Shown one piece after another: positions 1 through 7,255 of a stretch of DNA of 33,107 nucleotides. Below the pieces are notes generated by a model. It was not told the DNA's origin, made no database searches, and saw only the letters and a program-made list of their open reading frames with translations. The position numbers and the translations under genes were made by a program. The DNA is from JADCCX01 sp031373545 (GTDB taxonomy: Bacteria; Pseudomonadota; Alphaproteobacteria; Rhizobiales; Beijerinckiaceae): NCBI GenBank assembly GCA_031373545.1, contig JANMMT010000091.1, positions 1 to 33,107 of the forward strand. Reading direction: 5' to 3'. How positions within the stretch are numbered: position 1 is the stretch's first letter; each line of letters opens with the position of its first letter.

Positions 1-1516
1 GTTTCGCCGGTGCGGTACACCGCGCAATCCGCCTGCATGATGCCCTGCATGTCGGCGCGCAGCTTGGCCGTGGTGGTGCCGCCCTTGGCGTTGCGGAACT
101 TGTCGAGGCGAGTCAGCGCAAGATCAGCCGAGTGGTCGGGCAGCGCTTGCTGCTTGGCACCCGCATCCACCAGCTCGCCGCAGCGCAGGCCCGCCGCGCG
201 GCCGAACACCACGAGGTCGATCAGCGAGTTGGAGCCGAGCCGGTTGGCCCCGTGCACCGAGACGCAGGCCGCCTCGCCAATCGCCATGAGGCCCGGCACG
301 ATGTGATCCGCGTTGCCGCCCACCTTGGTCAGCACCTCGCCGTGGTAGTTCGTGGGAATGCCGCCCATGTTGTAATGCACGGTCGGGATCACGGGGATCG
401 GCTCGCGCGTCACGTCCACGCCCGCGAAAATACGCGCACTTTCGGAAATGCCCGGCAGGCGCTCGTGCAGGATTTTCGGATCGAGATGGTCGAGATGGAG
501 ATAAATGTGGTCCTTCTGCTTGCCCACGCCGCGCCCGTCGCGGATTTCCATGGTCATGGCGCGTGACACCACATCGCGCGAGGCGAGATCCTTGGCGGAG
601 GGCGCATAGCGCTCCATGAAGCGCTCACCCTCGGAGTTGGTGAGATAACCACCTTCGCCGCGCGAGCCCTCGGTGATCAGGCAGCCTGCGCCGTAAATGC
701 CGGTGGGGTGGAACTGCACGAATTCCATATCTTCCAGCGGCAGGCCCGCGCGCAGAACCATGGCGTTGCCATCTCCGGTGCAGGTGTGGCGGAGGTGGCG
801 GAGAAATACGCCCGGCCATAGCCGCCGGTGGCGAGGATGGTCTGCTGCGCCTGAAAACGGTGGATCGTGCCGTCATCCATCTTGAGGCAGACCACGCCCA
901 AACAACGCCCTTCATCGGACATGATCAGGTCGATGGCGAAATATTCGATAAAGAACTCGGTCTGGTGCTTCAGCGCATTGCCATAGAGCGTGTGCAGGAT
1001 GGCATGGCCCGTGCGGTCCGCCGCCGCGCACGTCCGCTGCGCCGTGCCCTTGCCGTAGTCGGTTGTCATGCCGCCGAAGGGGCGCTGATAGATCTTGCCT
1101 TCTTCGGTGCGCGAAAACGGCACGCCCCAGTGCTCCAGTTCGTAGACGGCAGCAGGCGCATTCTTGCAGAGATATTCGATGGCGTCCTGGTCACCGAGCC
1201 AGTCAGAGCCCTTGACTGTGTCGTACATGTGCCAGCGCCAGTCATCCGGCCCCATGTTGCCCAGTGACGCCGAGATGCCGCCCTGTGCGGCGACCGTGTG
1301 CGAGCGCGTGGGGAAAACCTTGGAAATGCAAGCCGTGCGCAAACCCGCCTGCGCCGCGCCAACGGCAGCACGCAAACCCGCGCCGCCCGCGCCCACAACC
1401 ACCACGTCGTAGACATGATCGGTGATGGGGTAAGCAGCACCCGCGTATTTCGCGCCTTTTGGCGGTGTGAAGGTGCCGCTGTCCCGGTTCACGTTCTTGG
1501 TTGTTGCCTTGGCCAT
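1..1516 (-). CDS. sdhA: Succinate dehydrogenase flavoprotein subunit, 3'-partial, with an apparent frameshift
   Basis: This is the catalytic FAD subunit of complex II, which oxidises succinate to fumarate at the inner face of the membrane. The ATG at 1516 opens MAKATTKNVNRDSG, followed by a Rossmann dinucleotide motif (VVVGAGGAGLRAA) and the SHTVAAQGG segment holding the histidine that binds FAD covalently. The frame is intact to codon 243 (base 788). There one C is missing: the family sequence SAHTCTGDGNA reads here as SATPAPEMATP, and the annotated frame would stop at 677-679 after 279 residues. One frame over, from 787 to base 1, normal SdhA sequence continues, including HPTGIYGAGCLITEG and HGANRLGSNSLIDL. 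The gene then leaves the window, with sdhB expected beyond. Because both halves are otherwise well preserved, a sequencing or assembly error is likelier than a true pseudogene. Identity is certain; its functional state is not. Confidence 0.95.
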
Positions 1517-1559
1517 GAAAGAATTCCCGAAGCGATTGGAGAGGACCAGCGGAAGGACG

Positions 1560-1952
1560 TCAGCCAGTGAAGGCCATCTTGAGAATGGAGAAGGAGCAAG
1601 CGGCACCGATGGCGACTGCAAAAAACACATTGCCAATGAGCAGTGCGATCTTGGTGCCCTCGCTGTGCACATAATCCTCGATGATCACCTGCATGCCGAG
1701 CTTCATGTGAATGATCCCCGACATCACGAACAATAGCAGCAGCAGGGCGATGAGGGGATGCGACACGGTGGCGACCATTGTTTTGTGGTCAGCACCCGCC
1801 AACATGGCGATGATGATGATGAAAGCGATGGCCAGTGGCACATTGGCAAGCGCCGTCATGCGCTGGCGAAAGAAATGATCCGTGCCGGATTTGGCCGAGC
1901 CGAGGCCACGGACCTTGCCGAGGTTGGTGCGCATGGTGGTCTTGGAATACAT
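1560..1952 (-). CDS. sdhD: Succinate dehydrogenase membrane anchor subunit
   Basis: This 130-residue protein is the second membrane anchor of complex II; with SdhC it carries haem b and the ubiquinone site. Three hydrophobic helices are visible, at about residues 38-55, 62-82 and 103-126. The middle one ends in GIIHMKLGMQVIIEDYVHSEGTK, a family hallmark with the haem-side histidine and the D-Y pair near the quinone site. The N-terminal cytoplasmic segment has the usual GLGSAKSGTDHFFRQR. GAGGA lies seven bases before the ATG, supporting this start. The gene lies between sdhC (37 bases upstream) and sdhA (43 bases downstream) on the same strand, clearly one operon. Confidence 0.93.
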   Translation of the reverse strand: MYSKTTMRTNLGKVRGLGSAKSGTDHFFRQRMTALANVPLAIAFIIIIAMLAGADHKTMVATVSHPLIALLLLLFVMSGIIHMKLGMQVIIEDYVHSEGTKIALLIGNVFFAVAIGAACSFSILKMAFTG

Positions 1953-1964
1953 GACATGTCCTCG

Positions 1965-2000
1965 TTCAGCGCCAGATTCAGCGCCAGGTTCAGCGCAATG
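1965..2000. repeat. Three 12-bp tandem repeats over the sdhC stop codon
   Basis: On the plus strand the units are TTCAGCGCCAGA, TTCAGCGCCAGG and TTCAGCGCAATG. Read along sdhC, each unit contributes CGC TGA in frame, so the true stop (1992-1990) is followed by two more in-frame TGA codons at 1980-1978 and 1968-1966. The repeat fills most of the sdhC-sdhD gap and ends just before the sdhD ribosome-binding site. Confidence 0.85.
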
Positions 2001-2403
2001 ACAGGCCGACGGCCCAAATCAGGACCGTGAGCAGCAGAGAACCCGCAAGCGAGGCCTTGGCCAGCCACTCGCGCTCTTCGACGCCGAACCCGCGCCCTGT
2101 ATCCCAGATGAAATGGCGAATGCCGCCAAGCATGTGGTGCATCAGCGCCCATGTATAACCGAAGAGCACCAGCTTGCCGAACCACGATCCCAGAAACGCC
2201 TGCGCCATTGCAAAGGCGCCCGGTCCCGTGGCCGCTGCCACCAGCCACCAGGCCAGAACCAGTGTGCCGGCATAAAGCGCCGCGCCGGTGATGCGATGGA
2301 GAATCGACATCATCATGGTCAGCATGGGGCGATAAATCTGCAGATGCGGCGAAAGCGGCCGCCGCGCTGGATCATTCGCCACAGGTTTGATCAAATCAGC
2401 CAT
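1990..2403 (-). CDS. sdhC: Succinate dehydrogenase cytochrome b556 subunit
   Basis: This 137-residue membrane anchor binds haem b together with SdhD and helps form the ubiquinone pocket. Both family signatures are present: RPLSPHLQIYRP followed by SILHRITG near the N-terminus, and the helix-2 motif HHMLGGIRHFIWD holding the haem-ligand histidine. Three transmembrane helices lie at about 34-55, 67-90 and 112-134. It is the first gene of sdhCDA. The 155-base gap upstream holds an Irr-like palindrome (2445-2466). The 3' end lies inside a 12-bp tandem repeat that multiplies the stop codon. Confidence 0.95.
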   Translation of the reverse strand: MADLIKPVANDPARRPLSPHLQIYRPMLTMMMSILHRITGAALYAGTLVLAWWLVAAATGPGAFAMAQAFLGSWFGKLVLFGYTWALMHHMLGGIRHFIWDTGRGFGVEEREWLAKASLAGSLLLTVLIWAVGLSLR

Positions 2404-2444
2404 GTCTGTATCCGGTTGTCCAATTCATCTGCATTTGCACTTAT

Positions 2445-2466
2445 CGAAATTTAGAATCTTTCGCAA
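2445..2466. promoter_or_regulatory. Irr/ICE-like palindromic element upstream of sdhC
   Basis: Bases 2450-2466 read TTTAGAA-TCT-TTCGCAA. This matches all of the left half and five of seven positions of the right half of the ICE motif (TTTAGAANNNTTCTAAA) bound by the alphaproteobacterial iron regulator Irr. An overlapping inverted repeat CGAAA-N9-TTTCG spans 2445-2463. The site lies 42-63 bases before the sdhC ATG, a plausible promoter position. The stretch is AT-rich against a GC-rich background. Seen by eye only; the assignment to Irr is inference. Confidence 0.35.
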
Positions 2467-2558
2467 TGTGGCAGCTTGGCAAGATCATGACAGATTGGGA
2501 TATTTGTCAGGGACGCTGTCAGCGCCACCCCATGCCAGCCAGATTCACACCGGCTTTT

Positions 2559-2849
2559 TCAGCACGCTTTGGCCTCGATGGCGAGCGCATGCAGCCCAGC
2601 CGCAATTTCATCTGCCAGCAGTGCATTCACCCGCCGGTGCATGCCCAGCCGGCTTTCCCCCACGAATGCAGCACTGGTGATGCGGATGCGCACATGGGTC
2701 GTCTGCCCCTCGCGCCAACCGCCATGGCCGGCGTGCTGGTGGCTTTCGTCCAGCACCTCCAGCACGCTGGGTGCGAGCGCGGCATCCAGTTTGGCGCGGA
2801 TGGTTTCGGTCAGTTGCGGTGCGGGGTGTGCAGAGTCTCGCGTCATCAT
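2559..2849 (-). CDS. BolA family protein
   Basis: A 96-residue BolA-like protein. The family has a KH-like fold and usually works with monothiol glutaredoxins in Fe-S or iron regulation; some members bind DNA. The diagnostic elements are the N-terminal helix LTETIRAKLDAALAPSVLEVLDES, the segment HQHAGHGGW, the strand THVRIRITSAAFVGESRLGMHRRVNALL, and a C-terminal helix ending in GLHALAIEAKAC. A strong Shine-Dalgarno (AGGGAGGAG) lies just before two consecutive ATGs (2849 and 2846); the first is used here. The gene is divergent from the J-domain gene and cobS, an order I recognise from other alphaproteobacteria. Confidence 0.9.
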   Translation of the reverse strand: MMTRDSAHPAPQLTETIRAKLDAALAPSVLEVLDESHQHAGHGGWREGQTTHVRIRITSAAFVGESRLGMHRRVNALLADEIAAGLHALAIEAKAC

Positions 2850-2916
2850 GTCTCCTCCCTGCCCGCAGTTTAGAGGATTGTGAAGGGCTTGGCTGCCATG
2901 ATAAAGGCAGTTCCCC

Positions 2917-2945
2917 TTGTCGAGGCCTGTGCCCCGTCCCATAAA
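2917..2945 (+). promoter_or_regulatory. Putative sigma-70-type promoter for the J-protein/cobS genes
   Basis: TTGTCG (2917-2922) is followed after 17 bases by CATAAA (2940-2945), about 30 bases before the ATG at 2975. Each hexamer matches the consensus in four of six positions at ideal spacing. No start-site data, so only a candidate. Confidence 0.4.
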
Positions 2946-2974
2946 TCAGGGCCCGCTCCCGCAAAGATTGACCG

Positions 2975-3589
2975 ATGGAAACCAAATCAAGCTTCTTTGA
3001 CAGCATCCGCATCAGCGCCAAGGCGAAGAAGGATGCGCCTGCGCCGGTCAGCCAGTGTCAGCACCCGGGCTGCCAGGAAAAAGGCGTTCACCGTGCGCCG
3101 GCAGGCCGCGACCGCGAGGGGCACTACATCTTCCTGTGCCTCAAGCATGTGGCGGAATACAACAAATCCTACAATTACTTCGCCGGCATGGGCGATGAGG
3201 ACATCAGCGCCTACCAGAAGGATGCGCTGACCGGTCATCGTCCGACCTGGAAGCTGGGTGCCAACGGCGCTGCGCCTGGAGTCGACGCTGGAGAACCGGC
3301 ACCTGCCGGCGACAAGTTCGCGTCCGTCGGCCTGTTTTCTGCCCGCCGCAGCGCAACCCGGCGCGGGGCCGGGCAGGAGGCGCGCCCGACCTACGGCAAG
3401 CTGGCGCTCAAAGCGCTGGCCATCCTGCATCTGGATGAAACCGCGACGCCCGAGACAATTCGGGCCAAGTACAAGCACTGGGTCAAGCAGTTGCACCCTG
3501 ATGCCAATGGCGGCGACCGTTCGCGCGAGGAAAAGTTGCGCGAAATCCTCAAAGCCTACGGCACGCTGCGCTCGGCGGGGCATGCGTAA
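2975..3589 (+). CDS. J-domain (DnaJ-like) protein with N-terminal Cys/His cluster
   Basis: A 204-residue protein with its J domain at the C-terminus (about 143-204), unlike classical DnaJ. The HPD motif that stimulates DnaK ATPase is at residues 174-176 (LHPDANGGD). The N-terminal part holds a possible metal site made of Cys28, Cys33, Cys55 and His58 (CQHPGC ... CLKH), followed by EYNKSYNYFAGM. The glycine/cysteine-rich and C-terminal substrate domains of true DnaJ are absent, so it is a specialised co-chaperone. It lies 113 bases before cobS on the same strand; this pairing recurs in alphaproteobacteria, but the client is unknown to me. Confidence 0.88.
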   Translation: METKSSFFDSIRISAKAKKDAPAPVSQCQHPGCQEKGVHRAPAGRDREGHYIFLCLKHVAEYNKSYNYFAGMGDEDISAYQKDALTGHRPTWKLGANGAAPGVDAGEPAPAGDKFASVGLFSARRSATRRGAGQEARPTYGKLALKALAILHLDETATPETIRAKYKHWVKQLHPDANGGDRSREEKLREILKAYGTLRSAGHA

Positions 3590-3702
3590 GCGGCATTGTG
3601 TCGCCTGCGTTTTACATCAAACGGCGCAGCCTTTGCCCATGACAGCTTGCGGGCGGCCTGCTTTCCCGGCTACGAGCGGATGAACGAGAGCAGAGAAAAA
3701 TC

Positions 3703-4677
3703 ATGAGCGCGCCCCTCCACACGCCAGACACGAGCGTTTCCGTCCGGCAGGTTTTCGGCATCGATTCCGACATGCAGTGCCCGGCTTTTAAAACGGCCGA
3801 CTCCTACGTACCCGAACTCGACCCTGATTATCTCTTCGACAAGGACACGACACTGGCGATTCTGGCGGGCTTTGCCCACAACCGCCGCGTCATCGTCACG
3901 GGCTATCATGGCACCGGCAAGTCCACCCACATCGAGCAGGTGGCGGCGCGGCTGAACTGGCCCTGTGTGCGCGTCAACCTCGACAGCCATGTCTCGCGCA
4001 TCGATCTGGTGGGCAAGGACGCCATCGTGTTGAAAGAGGGCAAGCAGGTCACCGAGTTCAAGGATGGCATCCTGCCCTGGGCCTACCAGAACAACGTCGC
4101 GCTGGTGTTCGATGAATACGACGCGGGCCGTCCCGATGTGATGTTCGTGATCCAGCGCGTGCTGGAAAGCGCGGGGCGCCTGACCTTGCTGGACCAGAGC
4201 CGCGTCATTCGCCCTCACCCCGCGTTCCGCCTGTTTGCGACAGCCAACACCATCGGCCTGGGAGACACCTCCGGGCTGTACCACGGCACGCAGCAGATCA
4301 ACCAGGCGCAGATGGATCGCTGGAACATCGTGGCGGTGCTGAATTACCTGCCCCACGACGCTGAGGTGGACATCGTGCTGGCCAAGGCCAAGCATTACAC
4401 CGGCAAGGAGGGCAAGGACATCGTCAACAAGATGGTGCGCGTGGCCGACCTGACCCGCAATGCCTTCATCAACGGCGATCTCTCCACCGTCATGAGTCCG
4501 CGCACGGTGATCACCTGGGCGGAAAACGCCGAGATTTTCAAGGACATCGGTTATTCCTTCCGCCTCACCTTCCTCAACAAATGCGATGAGCTGGAGCGCG
4601 GCCTTGTGGCCGAATTCTACCAGCGCGCCTTCGGGCAGGAGTTGAAGGAAAGCACGATGAACGTGGCGCTGAGTTGA
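3703..4677 (+). CDS. cobS: Aerobic cobaltochelatase subunit CobS
   Basis: This 324-residue AAA+ ATPase is the motor subunit of the CobN-CobS-CobT complex, which inserts cobalt into hydrogenobyrinic acid a,c-diamide in aerobic B12 synthesis. Walker A is GYHGTGKS, Walker B is ALVFDEYDAGRPD, and the sensor region FRLFATANTIGLGDTSGLYHGTQ is typical of CobS. The C-terminal NKCDELERGLVAEFYQRAFGQEL also matches. Length is normal for the family. The partner cobT, often next to cobS, is not in the window; instead a GNAT gene follows after four bases and then a toxin-antitoxin pair. Confidence 0.96.
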   Translation: MSAPLHTPDTSVSVRQVFGIDSDMQCPAFKTADSYVPELDPDYLFDKDTTLAILAGFAHNRRVIVTGYHGTGKSTHIEQVAARLNWPCVRVNLDSHVSRIDLVGKDAIVLKEGKQVTEFKDGILPWAYQNNVALVFDEYDAGRPDVMFVIQRVLESAGRLTLLDQSRVIRPHPAFRLFATANTIGLGDTSGLYHGTQQINQAQMDRWNIVAVLNYLPHDAEVDIVLAKAKHYTGKEGKDIVNKMVRVADLTRNAFINGDLSTVMSPRTVITWAENAEIFKDIGYSFRLTFLNKCDELERGLVAEFYQRAFGQELKESTMNVALS

Positions 4678-4681
4678 GGAC

Positions 4682-5101
4682 ATGGGCGTCACTGTCGATA
4701 CGGATCGCATTGACGAGGTCAGGGCGGTCGTGGGTGCGGGTCTTGTTGCCTACAATGATCGATTTCTACCAAAGGACCGCATGCCGCGGCCCTTTTCAGC
4801 CAGCGTCAGAGACGCCAGCGGCGCGGTAATTGGCGGATTGGTGGGGGAGTTCAAGCTCGACTGGCTTTATGTGGATTGGCTCTGGGTCGCAGAAGGCCAG
4901 CGTGGCAAAGGCTTTGGTGCACAACTCATGGCCATCACGGAACAAGAGGCTCGCGCAGCCGGAGCAACCCATGTCTTTCTGTGGACATGGTCATTCCAAG
5001 GGCCTGCGTTCTATGTATCTCGAGGGTACACCGAATGCGGTCGCATTGTGGACCATCCGAAGGGATATGACACAATCCATTTCGTGAAACGTCTGAGTTG
5101 A
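4682..5101 (+). CDS. GNAT family N-acetyltransferase
   Basis: A 139-residue single-domain GNAT enzyme that would transfer an acetyl group from acetyl-CoA to an unknown amine. The acetyl-CoA loop is visible as VAEGQRGKGFGAQLMAITEQEARAAGA (motif A, about residues 71-97). Motif B, WSFQGPAFYVSRGYTECGRI, is followed by a C-terminal strand DTIHFVKRLS, the usual GNAT ending. The ATG lies four bases after the cobS stop, so it is probably co-transcribed, although the Shine-Dalgarno (GAGG) is very close to it. It is not a known B12 enzyme; the substrate cannot be told. Confidence 0.88.
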   Translation: MGVTVDTDRIDEVRAVVGAGLVAYNDRFLPKDRMPRPFSASVRDASGAVIGGLVGEFKLDWLYVDWLWVAEGQRGKGFGAQLMAITEQEARAAGATHVFLWTWSFQGPAFYVSRGYTECGRIVDHPKGYDTIHFVKRLS

Positions 5102-5124
5102 TCAGGGCACAATTGTCCTTAAAC

Positions 5125-5153
5125 TTGAAATTGTAGCCACATGCAGCTACAAC
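5125..5153 (+). promoter_or_regulatory. Putative promoter and palindromic operator of the phd/vapC-like pair
   Basis: TTGAAA (5125-5130), a 17-base spacer and TACAAC (5148-5153) form a candidate promoter. Between and over these boxes lies the inverted repeat TTGTAGC (5131-5137) and GCTACAA (5146-5152), with a central CATG. That is the expected place for an autoregulatory antitoxin operator. The predicted transcription start, about seven bases past the -10 box, falls at or next to the antitoxin GTG at 5160, so the mRNA may be leaderless. Inference from sequence only. Confidence 0.5.
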
Positions 5154-5159
5154 TGTTTC

Positions 5160-5444
5160 GTGACCACCGTTTCCATCCGAGTAGCGAAAAACAAGCTGAC
5201 CGAGCTTGGCCGCCGCGCCGAGGCAGGTGAACGAATCATCGTGACCCGCCATGGAAAACCTGCGTTTGAGCTGGCGCCAGTGCAACGTAAGGGCGGCCTC
5301 AATCTCAAGGCGGGAGAGGCTTATCTCCGGTCAAAAGGCATTGAACCCGGCGAGAGTTGGATTTCGCCAGACTTTGACGATCCGTTGCCAGAAGATTTTC
5401 TGTTGCATCCCTTGCCGGAACCGCCAAGTCGGAAGCTGGGATGA
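5160..5444 (+). CDS. Phd/YefM-family antitoxin
   Basis: A 94-residue antitoxin. The N-terminus MTTVSIRVAKNKLTELGRRA, followed by GERIIVTRHGKPAFELAP, is a classic Phd/YefM DNA-binding domain (about residues 1-50). The C-terminal tail, with SWISPDFDDPLPEDFLL, is acidic and presumably wraps the toxin. The start is a GTG with no clear Shine-Dalgarno; it gives exactly the family N-terminus. The stop codon overlaps the toxin ATG in an ATGA, indicating translational coupling. It should neutralise the PIN toxin and repress its own promoter at the palindrome just upstream. Confidence 0.88.
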   Translation: MTTVSIRVAKNKLTELGRRAEAGERIIVTRHGKPAFELAPVQRKGGLNLKAGEAYLRSKGIEPGESWISPDFDDPLPEDFLLHPLPEPPSRKLG

Positions 5445-5827
5445 ACCTGCTTCTCGATACACACATTGTTATCAGCATACTCGACCTGACGCTTGAAAAG
5501 CGATTTACACAATTTGCACCTATCTTGCGCAGGGTCAGCAATCATAACTTCGTCAGCACGGTCAGTTTGTGGGAGATTGCAAACAAGGTCAGGACTGGCA
5601 AACTTGAAATGAAAATTCCGCTGAATGAAATGGCGTCAACTCTCAAGCAACAGCTAGTTACTATCATTATGATGACATCCGACCACGCTGTTGCCGAACC
5701 AATTCCCCTGCCACCCACCCGCGATCCCTTCGACCGACTCCTGCTCGCGCAGGCGCAGATCGAAGGCATGCGGTTCGTGACCATCGACAGCGCCCTGAGC
5801 ACGCATCCACTCAGCTTGACGCCTTAA
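5441..5827 (+). CDS. VapC-like PIN-domain toxin
   Basis: A 128-residue PIN-domain protein, probably an Mg2+-dependent ribonuclease toxin. The acidic active-site residues are visible: Asp6 (LLLDTH), Glu45 (SLWEIANK), Asp95 or Asp98 (TRDPFDRLLLAQA) and Asp116 (VTIDSAL). Length and layout fit the VapC group that pairs with Phd-type antitoxins. It starts inside the antitoxin stop codon. Its TAA (5825-5827) overlaps the TAA of the convergent metallophosphoesterase gene in the four bases 5824-5827. The target RNA cannot be inferred. Confidence 0.9.
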   Translation: MNLLLDTHIVISILDLTLEKRFTQFAPILRRVSNHNFVSTVSLWEIANKVRTGKLEMKIPLNEMASTLKQQLVTIIMMTSDHAVAEPIPLPPTRDPFDRLLLAQAQIEGMRFVTIDSALSTHPLSLTP

Positions 5828-6738
5828 GCGATCCGCCTCTGCTCCACATCGCCGATCGCGCCGCTGGCCAGCAGCCCGCGCACAGAGAGATCGATGCGCA
5901 CGCTGCCGTCCTCGCGGCTGATCTGATACATGTGCCAGGCCGCGCGGTGGTTGATGCTGCCGGGCACGGCCGAGCAGGAGGCGACCCCCACGACGGGCGC
6001 CTTGCCGGTCGGAGTCTTGAAATCGATGACAGAGAAGCGGTGGTTGTGGCCGTGCAGGATGAGTTCCGCGCCCGCCTCCGCAATCACGCGCTCGAAGGCT
6101 TTGGAATCGCGCAGACCCCGTCCGAAGGAGGCCCCGCGAATGTGCGGCGGGTGATGGATCATCACGACGCGGGCCAGGCCCAGCTTGCCGGTGTCGATCA
6201 GGGCCGCCCGGAGCGCCTCGCGCTGGCGCTCACCCAATTCGCCCGACGCCAGCAAAGGTGCCGTCGGCACGCCCGAGGACAGGCCGATCAGCGCCACATC
6301 ACCGCGCACCCGCACGTAAGGAAACATGACGGCATCCTCGCCGTCCCCCGTCATCCAGGGCGACGCCGTCGCCGCCATGTAGCTGAAGGACGAGCGCACA
6401 TAAGCATCGTGGTTGCCGGGTATAACACTGACGAAATCAGGCGCACCGATGCGCTGGATGTAGCGCTGTGCCGTCACGAATTCGCTTTCCAGGCCGATGT
6501 TGACCAGATCGCCCGTCAGCGCCACGTGGTCGGGCTTGTGGTGCAGCATGTCGGCGGTGATGCGCTCGAGCATCCCCATGTCGTGCACCGCGTAGCGGCC
6601 CCGCTTCCAGTTCATGTAGCCCGTCAGGCGTTTGCCCGCGAGTTCACGCAGGCGCGGACGCAGCACGGGGCCCACGTGGGGATCGGAGAGATGAGCGAGG
6701 CGGAAGACCAAGATGTGACTCGTATGAACGGCGCTCAT
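5824..6738 (-). CDS. Calcineurin-like metallophosphoesterase
   Basis: A 304-residue phosphoesterase with the full set of metal-binding motifs in order: LAHLSDPHVG (DxH), ALTGDLVN (GD), VIPGNHDAY (GNHD), MIHHPPH, and LHGHNHRF (GHxH). It should hydrolyse phosphomono- or diesters with a two-metal centre; the layout resembles the cyclic-nucleotide phosphodiesterase-like branch, but the substrate is not predictable. No signal peptide is seen, so it is probably cytoplasmic. The ATG at 6738 has a weak ribosome site; a later in-frame start near FRLAHLSD is possible. Confidence 0.9.
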   Translation of the reverse strand: MSAVHTSHILVFRLAHLSDPHVGPVLRPRLRELAGKRLTGYMNWKRGRYAVHDMGMLERITADMLHHKPDHVALTGDLVNIGLESEFVTAQRYIQRIGAPDFVSVIPGNHDAYVRSSFSYMAATASPWMTGDGEDAVMFPYVRVRGDVALIGLSSGVPTAPLLASGELGERQREALRAALIDTGKLGLARVVMIHHPPHIRGASFGRGLRDSKAFERVIAEAGAELILHGHNHRFSVIDFKTPTGKAPVVGVASCSAVPGSINHRAAWHMYQISREDGSVRIDLSVRGLLASGAIGDVEQRRIA

Positions 6739-6865
6739 TCAAGGCTCGGACAGGAAACGTCAAGTCACATCATCCGCGCAGCCCGCATCGCCGCCCGCAT
6801 CGCCGCCGCTTGCATTGTTGCTTGCATCTTGCGCAGACCATGCCTCCCACCTTATTTTGGAACGC

Positions 6866-7255
6866 ATGAGCCATGATCGCCCCGGCACCCGCTTTTCTGC
6901 CTCCGAAATGGAAGCCATGCGTCGTGCCGCGCGGGACGAAGCCGGCGTGCTCGCCGAGTTCTGGTCGAAAATTCGCAATCTGGCCCGCAAGGTGCCGTTT
7001 GCAGAAAATGTCGTGGCCGCTGCGTATTGTGCAAGCGATCCAACCACGCCTGCCAAGATGCGGCTGCTCATAGTGGGCGCGATCGCCTATTTCATTATGC
7101 CGGTCGATGCGATTCCGGATATTCTGCCGTTGATCGGCTTCACCGATGACGCGGCTGTGATTGCAGCCACCATCGCCACCGTGCGCGCCCACCTGACCGA
7201 AGTACATTATGAAAAGGCGCGCGCGTTTCTAGGCATGCGCCCCTCGCAGATGTGA
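6866..7255 (+). CDS. YkvA-like (DUF1232) protein
   Basis: A 129-residue protein with the DUF1232 core at about residues 59-110: KMRLLIVGAIAYFIMPVDAIPDILPLIGFTDDAAVIAATI, where the aspartate-proline segment between two hydrophobic helices is the family signature. Function is unknown; members are thought to be membrane-associated. The ATG at 6866 is preferred; an in-frame TTG at 6815 would add 17 residues without family likeness. The stop is immediately followed by the end of the convergent sigma-factor gene, with no bases between. Confidence 0.85.
   Translation: MSHDRPGTRFSASEMEAMRRAARDEAGVLAEFWSKIRNLARKVPFAENVVAAAYCASDPTTPAKMRLLIVGAIAYFIMPVDAIPDILPLIGFTDDAAVIAATIATVRAHLTEVHYEKARAFLGMRPSQM

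Noticed and set aside
2404..4681. Cobalamin riboswitch near cobS
   Set aside because: No B12-box-like conserved core was seen upstream of cobS or in the neighbouring gaps.
3670..4710. 346-codon open frame antisense to cobS
   Set aside because: cobS is certain; the antisense protein has no family likeness.
6781..6804. Two exact 12-bp copies of GCCCGCATCGCC between the phosphoesterase and YkvA-like genes
   Set aside because: Low-complexity GC-rich sequence; no position or pattern suggesting a binding site.
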